From contig JAFEVB010000032.1 of assembly GCA_032629725.1 (NCBI GenBank), positions 248,001-312,000 of the forward strand: 64,000 bases of DNA. The letters are read 5' to 3'. A model generated the notes under the pieces. That model was not told where the DNA came from. It saw nothing but the letters and a program-made list of their open reading frames with translations, and searched no databases. Shown here piece by piece: positions 57,671 to 64,000 of this stretch. The stretch comes from Gremmenia infestans. Lineage: Eukaryota > Ascomycota > Leotiomycetes > Helotiales > Hamatocanthoscyphaceae. The position numbers were made by a program, and so were the translations under genes. The stretch's first letter is position 1. Each line of letters opens with the position of its first letter.

Positions 57671-59354
57671 CTATTCATTGTATTTACCTTGTTCAAATGG
57701 TTCCGTCTCATAAAACAGTGCCGAGATGGTATTCCCGTTGAATATTCGACCTTCAAGAGCGTTCACGGCCTGAGACACATGTCAGCTGCCTATTTAGTAT
57801 AGTTGGGGGGAGATACTCACTCGTAAAGCAGAAAGCTGGCTGGTAAATTTGACGAATACCTTAGGCAATTCTCCGTGCCGATCAATATACACTCGCTCAA
57901 CTCTCCCATACTATATCAAATGTTAGCGCAATTCTTCTTAATCTTCGGAGAAGGCACACCTTTTCTCCACACTCATCCCCAATTTCCTGCATCAAACCAC
58001 CATCTCCAGATCCCTCGACCTCTTCATCAAGGTCCATTCCGTCCACCATTCCCCTTAGCACAATAACTTCACTCATTGGCCCAAACTTTCCTGCCGCCTC
58101 TGCTTCAGGTACATTCTTCCTGCCTCCAATAATCTTGCCTCTACCACCAGGCGGGTCCCTGAATCCACCCCCTTCAGCATCACTCTTCTTCTTCCGCTTT
58201 TCAACCTTGACTGAAAGTGGGTTCACGATACCGGACCCGTCAGCACCGAGACCAGTACCTTTGCTCCAGCCATATTTGGACATCAGGCGCTCAGCAAACC
58301 CCTTTTGACCAGGCCGCAGGGAACGTGGCGCTTCTTCTGCATCTTCGGTCTGGTCTTCTTCCGGTTCCGCTGCTAGAGCCTTTTCGAGTTCTGCTTCTGA
58401 GGTGGGGAGTTCGGTGGGTGCCGGGGGGAGGTTGTAGCGTACTGGAGCGCGGGATATTGCCCCTATTGGTAGTGTTTCTGGCGGTGGTGGAGATGGAGGT
58501 TGATTTGTTGAGGGAGCAGGACTGTAGGAATCTAGTTCTGGAGTTTTGACTGTTGATTTTGGAGGTGGAGAATCCATGGGTGGAGGTGCAAAAGAGTAAT
58601 TTGAAGGAGGCGCAAATTGATCTAGAATCATCAGTACTTGTGTAGAAATATAGAATTTGACCTGCTCACTTCTTAGCTGTGGACGATATTCCTCCTCGTC
58701 GCTGTCTTTTTCGCTATCAGACTTTCTCGCCATCCTATGCGCATATAACCTGTCTTTCCACTCTCGAATCTCCCGGATCTTCTCCTCACTATGCTTGTAC
58801 TCTTCATAGCTGTTCGGTCTCGTCGGATCATAGATATCATCCCAGTCTTGCGCAACGGCCTGCTCTTCCCTATGCTTATTCTTTCTCCTCTTCCGCCCCC
58901 CTCTCTGGCGTTTCTCCCCTCCATAGAATCCATTCACATCATCGTCGTCTCCCGTAGCAGTCCAGTCAGCTAAAGTACTCTTTGGCGGCGGTCGTTGCGT
59001 TTGGGGAGCTGTGGCAGGAATACTGGCGTGGGGTGGCTTTTCTTGGGGGGCAGCTTTCGGGAAGGACGCCTTGGGCTTTGGCTTCTGGGCAAGCTGTGGT
59101 CTTTTTGTGGGTTGAAATCGTAGAGCAGCTAATCATATGTGAGCAATGGAGTTTCAAAGTTGAGAGAAAACAAATATACCAGAATCTATTTGGGGTTTCT
59201 TAGCTGAAGCTTCATCTGCTGCATCTGAACCAGCAGCTTTGAAGACAATTGGTCCTCGCGAAAGGGTTGCGTTTGAATTTTGAGGATCTAATAAGTTTGC
59301 GTACAAGGAAAGACCCGCTCCCCTAGGAGCAGCTCCTAGGTTGGAATCTGCCAT
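57671..59354 (-). CDS. SPF45-like splicing factor (G-patch + RRM/UHM)
   Basis: Five exons, 59180-59354, 58670-59128, 57960-58621, 57821-57910 and 57671-57769, giving 494 aa. The order is: MADSNLGAAPRGAGLSLYANLL, a proline/lysine-rich linker, an acidic-basic helical segment (WDDIYDPTRPNSYEEYKHSE), and a proline-rich part. Then a G-patch (RPGQKGFAERLMSKYGWSKG with TGLG) at about residues 300-340, and a C-terminal RRM spread over three exons (VIVLRGMVDG .. YGRVERVYIDR .. VFVKFTSQLSALRAVNALEG .. FYETEPFEQGKY). This matches human SPF45/RBM17 and plant DRT111, which act in 3' splice-site choice and DNA repair. Intron 58622-58669 (48 nt) is in frame and stop-free. Divergent from the AMP-binding enzyme gene. 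Confidence 0.93.
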
Positions 59355-59720
59355 GATGTGTTAATCTTTGAGGGTTCTTATAATTGCGCGGGACGTTCCA
59401 CAGCCTGGCGCGTGAGGCTCAGAGTCCATATGCGAGGTTGGTTGAAAGAGCGATGTATGTTGGTAAAAGCAGCGCTCAAGAGAACGATAACATTCCGATG
59501 TTAGGAGGGGAACAGAACCTCAAACATCACCAAGTCAAAAAAGAAGAGCTCTTCCTCTCTCTCTTCCGTCTTAAAGTTCGAGAAGTTCAACCTTCTTATT
59601 AAAGTTTGAAAACCGAAGCTGAAATCAATATCAATTGGCTTAGCCAACGTCTTGTTAGTTATAATAGCACATTCCTTTCGTGTGCCTTTACTTATATACT
59701 TATATATCCTAGACGTAGAT
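59355..59720. promoter_or_regulatory. Divergent promoter SPF45/AMP-ligase
   Basis: 366 bases between two divergent starts; CT-rich near 59545-59570 and AT-rich (TTATATACTTATATATCC) close to the plus-strand ATG. Confidence 0.45.
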
Positions 59721-61335
59721 ATGGCTGCAACCACCCTCTCCAATTCCTTCTCCCCAGACGCCAAGTCCACCGCCATTATCATTCCAAGCAAACCGCAAGC
59801 TCTTACAGTCTCATACGAACAGCTTTCTGCAGAGATCTTTTCCTTCCAGAAGAAACTTGCAAAGCTCGGTGTTACACCACAAGCGGCTGTCTCGATTGCC
59901 CTCCCAAATACCTACGAATTCATCGTTGCATTTCTTGCAAGTTCTTGGCAGAGAGCCATTGCTGCTCCTCTCAATGCGGCATATAAGCAGGAGGAATTCG
60001 AATTCTACATTGATGACTTAAAATCAGCTGTTGCTCTCGTGCCCAAGGGCTCTTTTCAACAAGATGGACCTGCTGTACGGGCCGCCAGGAAATACAAGGC
60101 TGCAATTGCAGAATGCTATTGGAACGGGAGAGAAGTGGTGCTGGATGTCAAGGATGAAGGGAAGTTGAAGGGGAAGGGAAACCAGGCTGTTGAGAAAGCA
60201 CAGCCAGATGATATCGCTCTTGTCCTGCATACCTCTGGCACAACGGGACGACCAAAGGCAGTGCCATTGACCCACAAGAATCTCACGCGGACAATGAAGA
60301 ACATCAAGGCAACATACAACCTCACCCCTGAAGATCGTACTATGCTTGTCATGCCCCTCTTTCACGTTCACGGCTTGCTCGCTGGATTCCTCGCCCCTTT
60401 AAATTCAGGCGGCTCCGTAATCGTACCACCGAAATTCAGCGCCTCTGAATTCTGGGACGACTTTATAACCTACAAAGCAAATTGGTATACTGCCGTCCCC
60501 ACGATCCACCAGATCCTCCTCAAGAATCCACCTCCTCACACCAAGCCTAAGATCCGTTTCATCAGATCTTGCTCTTCGCCCTTATCGCCTACTACTTTCC
60601 ATCAGCTCGAAGAAACATACAACGCGCCAGTACTAGAGGCATACGCAATGACAGAAGCAGCCCACCAAATGACCTCCAGCCCTCTCCCACCCGGAAAGCG
60701 CCAACCTGGTTCCGTAGGCATTGGCCAAGGCGTCGAGGTCGCCATCTTGGACCAAAGCGGAAAGGAAGTTCCTCTAGGCTCGGAAGCAGAGATCTGTATC
60801 CGCGGCGAGAACGTAACTTCAGGATACCTCAACAATCCCGAAGCCAACAAGACCGCTTTTACCTCTTCTGGCTTCTTCCGCACGGGAGACCAGGGCAAGA
60901 TGGATAAGGACGGCTATGTGATCATTACTGGTAGGATAAAGGAATTGATTAATAAGGGTGGTGAGAAGATCAGTCCAATTGAATTAGACAATGTATTGGC
61001 ACGGCACCCAAGCGTGAGCGAGGCGGTTAGTTTCGCGATACCGGATGAGATGTTTGGGCAAGATGTCGGCGTTGCTATTGTATTGAAGAGCGGGGTGAAG
61101 CTTGGGGAGGGAGAGCTGAGGTCTTGGGTTTCTGAGAAAGTGGCCAAGTTCAAGGTGCCGAAGAAGGTTTGTTACCCTTACTGTGTATACCCTTGCATAT
61201 TCCATGGACAAGAGCTAACAGTGGACCCAGATCTACTTCACAGACAACATGCCCAAGACAGCCACGGGCAAGATCCAGCGCCGTATCGTAGCAGATACGA
61301 TGATGAAGCAGGAGAAGCCAAAGGCCAAGCTGTAA
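59721..61335 (+). CDS. pcs60: Peroxisomal AMP-binding acyl-CoA synthetase-like enzyme (Pcs60/Fat2 type), PTS1 AKL
   Basis: Two exons, 59721-61166 and 61231-61335, giving 516 aa. ATG at 59721 starts MAATTLSNSFSPDAKS. Adenylation motifs: A3 LHTSGTTGRPKAVPLTH, A5 LEAYAMTEAAHQM, A7 FFRTGDQGKMDKDGY, A8 GRIKELINKGGEKISPIE, and A10 PKTATGKIQRR in the last exon. Removing the 64-base terminal intron (GTTTGT..CCCAG) yields the C-terminus KPKAKL, and AKL is a type 1 peroxisomal targeting signal. Without splicing, the frame stays open to 61445 and loses both A10 and the signal. Role by family: the yeast peroxisomal Pcs60 is an oxalyl-CoA synthetase; some homologues act on other acids. The substrate is not decidable here. 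Confidence 0.94.
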
Positions 61336-61745
61336 AGCAGGCAGGTTTTCTACTTAGCCTTGATTATGCCACATGTGACAAGAATAATGTTTATGTTTTA
61401 GAAGTACAATACATAGAAGCTTGTATATATAAAATCATAGTATAAAACTTCTTCCTGATATGCGAACTAGAGCGAGAAACTTCCAAACATGCTCTTTATT
61501 TTCTTGATAGCATCTCAAAGGATTTCCTCCCAAGACTTGCAATGGACGACTTATTGATCATCGTCGTGATAGCTCAGAGTGGAGTGGAGGTGGAGATGGC
61601 AGATTGAATGCTGACCGCCTTGAACCTTTCCTGATCCGGCCTAGCCCGAGCACCCCCAAGATATTTCGACGATTTTTCCGACAGAGCTTCTTCTCCAAGA
61701 TAATTATAACAACCAAAAGTGTTCAACCGCATCACACAAAACCAT
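61336..61745. other. Intergenic region
   Basis: 410 bases without a supported gene; contains the 3' UTR of the AMP-binding enzyme gene. Confidence 0.5.
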
Positions 61746-62108
61746 ATGAACTATACTCGAATCAGGTTTGTATCTGCAATTATTTCTCTTTGCATCTAAA
61801 ATTGATCCCATACCTGTCCTGTCTCTAGACCAATGAGCTTCCTGTACAAAATCCTACGGTACAGGCTCGCGCAGTGGCACTTTCGAAGCTTTAGCGATCC
61901 TCTCTCCCATGATCACTCAGAGTCAAAAAGAATGCCCAGATCAAGCCCCAAGTACTCTGCCAAGAGTCATCTCACTCGTGTTGCAAGGTCGCAGCGCAAG
62001 CTATGGCGACCTTTGCGTCTTTTTGCTGAGAGACAATTCCCTTTTGGCTTCCTCCCTGATTATGCTTATGATAGATACAGTGCAGTAGATGCCTATCCTC
62101 CTGACTGA
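61746..62108 (+). CDS. Small basic hypothetical protein (99 aa)
   Basis: Proposed exons 61746-61765 and 61829-62108: MNYTRIR joins to PMSFLYKILRYRLAQWHFRS through an intron starting GTTTGT and ending CTCTAG. Without the intron the ORF starts at the ATG at 61833 and gives 91 aa. The protein is rich in Arg/Lys/Ser/Phe with no acidic clusters and no domain I recognise; a mitochondrial import signal is possible. It ends 31 bases before the stop of GET1 on the other strand. A real gene is plausible but unproven. Confidence 0.4.
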
Positions 62109-62139
62109 CTAACTGCCCCAGTATCCGTAGAGTATTTAT

Positions 62140-62946
62140 TCATAGCTCCTTCTTTGCTTTTGGTGATGTCTGTGACTCCGCCGAGACCTTTTCTCCCTGC
62201 ATCTTCATCGGCCGCCCACCATCGTTCTTCTCATCCTGCGCAGCCTTTCCAGTCCCCATAGCCAAGAGTAAAGCTGCACCCAGCGCGTCGCTGACTAGTA
62301 GAATAATCGCCATGCATGCTAATGCCCACGCTTGTATGGATATACTGCCCACCGGCGCTCTGGGGAACGACAGCAGCCATTCGGCGTAGTACGGTACCCA
62401 GCCCTTGGGGATCCAAAACATCGGCTGCTTCTGGAACCAGAACTGTATCAGCATGCGTAGACCGTTTGTGCCGAGCCAGCGGAGGGCCGATATGGCGCTG
62501 TCGAAGGTACTTTTCGTGCCATCAAGTAACTTCTCTGTTTGCACGAGTAATAGGTTAGCTCGTGCTGGGTTGGATGGATGGGATGGAAGAGGGGGTACGG
62601 ACTGTTTGCTTCGACTTGCTCGACGAGTTTGTCGTGCTGTCTTCTTAGTTTCGCCCATCTGGCGAAGTTGTCTTGGCTACTGGTGCCGTTGAGCTCTGTT
62701 CGTACTTTGAGGAACTGCTTTTTCAGGTCTCGTTGCTCGGCTGCTGCTTTCGAGGTTGGGGTTGGTAGGCGGTTGTAGATGTTCCAGAGCTAGAGATATC
62801 TATTAGCTGGCTGAATACTAGAGAGTGAAGTAGGATATGTGAAGGGTGCGTGGGCATACTATGTTGTTAATTGTTGCGGCTCCGACTGTGTTCACCAGGT
62901 GGATGGTGAGCTGGAGGATAAACACGACAACGAGGAGGGAAGGCAT
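62140..62946 (-). CDS. get1: Get1, ER receptor for tail-anchored protein insertion
   Basis: Three exons, 62860-62946, 62603-62789 and 62140-62534, giving 222 aa. The order: a first membrane helix (MPSLLVVVFILQLTIHLVNT), then LWNIYNRLPTPTSKAAAEQR and a coiled-coil loop rich in Lys/Arg/Glu (DLKKQFLKVRTEL .. WAKLRRQHDKLVEQVE). Then ALRWLGTNGLRMLIQFWFQK with FWIPKGWVPYYAEWLLSFP, a third helix LACMAIILLVSDALGAALLL and a charged tail. The three-helix layout with a cytosolic coiled coil after helix 1 is the Get1/WRB pattern; the coiled coil takes tail-anchored cargo from Get3. The second donor GTCCGT is weak but keeps the conserved frame. Divergent from the prenyltransferase-repeat gene (230 bases). 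Confidence 0.95.
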
Positions 62947-63176
62947 CTTTCCAGGTTTTGCAGAATTTGTCCTGCTGCCCTGGTAAATGTTGAGGTTGCT
63001 CTTCCGGAAGGCTGGACGCGAGGGTTTGAGGCTCGTTGCTAAAAGTTGCAGCATTCAGTGTGTGATGAGTCTGAAAGTTGATGGCTGCGTCCGTGCACGC
63101 GAGGCTGCGAGCCTCACATTTTCTTGGTTTAGATTTAGAAATATCCTTACTACACATAGTTTTCCAATGGTTCAAC

Positions 63177-64000
63177 ATGTCAAGAGCACTGGACAAAGAG
63201 ACAATCACATCACTTCAGAATGACAATCTTCTAGTCATCTACAGGAACATTGTGAGTGCGTTATGTTCAGACAAGCCACAGTTGCTTGAGATTGAGCTTC
63301 TTGGGAAAAGTCACCCACTACCTGCTGGCACCAATGTACTTGTGGAAGAGAACAATATTGCTATTCCCAAAACCAGACTCGTCCAAGCTTTCGTCGTTGC
63401 TCGTCAAATGTTTTTCAATCTGGTTAGAAACTGTCCGGTTGAGAAAAGACAGGACCTCTGGAATGCTTCAGCCGTTGTTCTCTTGATGGATCCAGAGCAT
63501 GTTACTGCTGCCAATGCACGGAAAAGACTTATTCAGTCACACCAGGAGGGCCCAAAGGCAGAGCTCGAAGCTGTGTTGGGGAACGAGTTAGTGTTTGTGG
63601 ACAGCTATCTTACTTCACGGTTGCATCGCCATACGAAATCACCTACACTTTGGGGTCATCGTCGTTGGCTTCTTGAGGTGTATCAATCTGCAAATATAGA
63701 GCACGACATTGTCCAAGATCTCAAAACTACTATTCTCATCGCGGCAGAAAGACACCCGAAGAATTACTATGCTTGGTCTCACATGCGGTGGCTCATCCTG
63801 ATGTTTGGCGTGGAGGGCGAAACGGATTCCGAGATCTTATCTCTCGTCAAGGACTGGTGCTTGAGACATCCTGCTGACACTTCTGGGTTTTCGTTCCTCT
63901 TATTCTATCTATCCAGGTCCGCTTCTTCAGAACAGGCTCCTCAGATTGAAGCAAGTAATAGGGTCTGCGAAGAAGTCCTTGGCCTTGCTGTCTCCTTCAA
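63177..64000 (+). CDS. Protein prenyltransferase alpha-subunit-repeat protein (PTAR1-like), 5' part only
   Basis: A frame opens at the ATG at 63177 (MSRALDKETITSLQND) and stays open to the window edge (274 codons). PPTA-type repeats are visible: FVDSYLTSRLHRHTKSPTLW followed by GHRRWLLE, then HPKNYYAWSHMRWLILMF. These carry the W-x-H-R-x-W / Y-x-x-W-x-H-R helical-hairpin pattern of farnesyl/geranylgeranyl transferase alpha subunits. The early part (LLEIELLGKSHPLPAGTNVL, VEKRQDLWNASAVVLLMDPE) is more like PTAR1 than the canonical Ram2 alpha subunit, so I call it PTAR1-like. PTAR1 is linked to geranylgeranylation of SNARE Ykt6. The C-terminus and any introns lie beyond the window. Confidence 0.82.
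   Translation, partial: MSRALDKETITSLQNDNLLVIYRNIVSALCSDKPQLLEIELLGKSHPLPAGTNVLVEENNIAIPKTRLVQAFVVARQMFFNLVRNCPVEKRQDLWNASAVVLLMDPEHVTAANARKRLIQSHQEGPKAELEAVLGNELVFVDSYLTSRLHRHTKSPTLWGHRRWLLEVYQSANIEHDIVQDLKTTILIAAERHPKNYYAWSHMRWLILMFGVEGETDSEILSLVKDWCLRHPADTSGFSFLLFYLSRSASSEQAPQIEASNRVCEEVLGLAVSF

Noticed and set aside
59652..61445. A 597-aa uninterrupted version of the AMP-binding enzyme
   Set aside because: It begins at a non-ATG codon and reads through a clear terminal intron. The spliced form has the conserved A10 motif and AKL end.
1..64000. tRNA genes, CRISPR arrays and transposase genes
   Set aside because: No cloverleaf B-box/T-loop pattern, spaced repeats or transposase motifs were seen by eye. 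A tRNAscan or repeat search would be the decisive test.

Overview
The window is nuclear DNA of a filamentous ascomycete. Genes are split by short spliceosomal introns of about 45-80 bases with GT..AG ends and CTAA/CTAAT-type branch sites. The gene set is fungal: RHO1, ELP1, SOG2, ARP1, NDC1, GET1, a DUF3602 protein and HET-domain genes. The protein flavour and the scattered TACCTAGGTA-type palindromes suggest a Leotiomycete (Helotiales-like) fungus; that placement is an impression, not a computed result.

Layout. 0-15 kb: RHO1 (5' part only, runs off the left edge), mitoribosomal MRPL40, five-exon ELP1, a DUF3984 protein, a DUF7918-like protein and an IFRD-family protein. 14.3-16.8 kb: a forkhead-associated (FHA) protein with an acidic middle and a hydrophobic C-terminal tail. 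16.8-27.6 kb: a gene-poor block holding only two confident small genes (a cysteine/histidine-rich mini-protein and a DUF3602 protein) plus the decayed remains of a HET-domain gene on the minus strand. 27.6-50 kb: ARP1, glutathione reductase, an orphan acidic protein, a short RecQ helicase, the RAM-pathway protein SOG2, a five-exon orphan, a Pep12-like syntaxin, NDC1 and ACH1. 50-56 kb: an MHYT-domain membrane sensor and an intact HET protein. 57.6-64 kb: an SPF45-like G-patch/RRM splicing factor, a peroxisomal AMP-binding enzyme ending in AKL, a small basic ORF, GET1, and a prenyltransferase-alpha-repeat protein that runs off the right edge.

How the genes relate. This is ordinary fungal housekeeping synteny rather than a pathway cluster. 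Several products share cell-biological themes: membrane insertion and trafficking (GET1, a tail-anchored syntaxin, a probably tail-anchored FHA protein), polarity and cell wall (RHO1, SOG2), nuclear pore and dynactin (NDC1, ARP1), and translation (ELP1, MRPL40). No biosynthetic gene cluster, transposon with coding capacity, tRNA, rRNA or CRISPR array was seen.

The most interesting signals are: a HET-like gene whose invariant tryptophan codon reads TAG, with a base change of the repeat-induced-point-mutation type; a terminal intron that hides or exposes a peroxisomal targeting signal; several stop-free introns of length 3n; and three exact copies of TACCTAGGTA, all intergenic. All exon boundaries were assigned by eye from splice consensus and reading frame.
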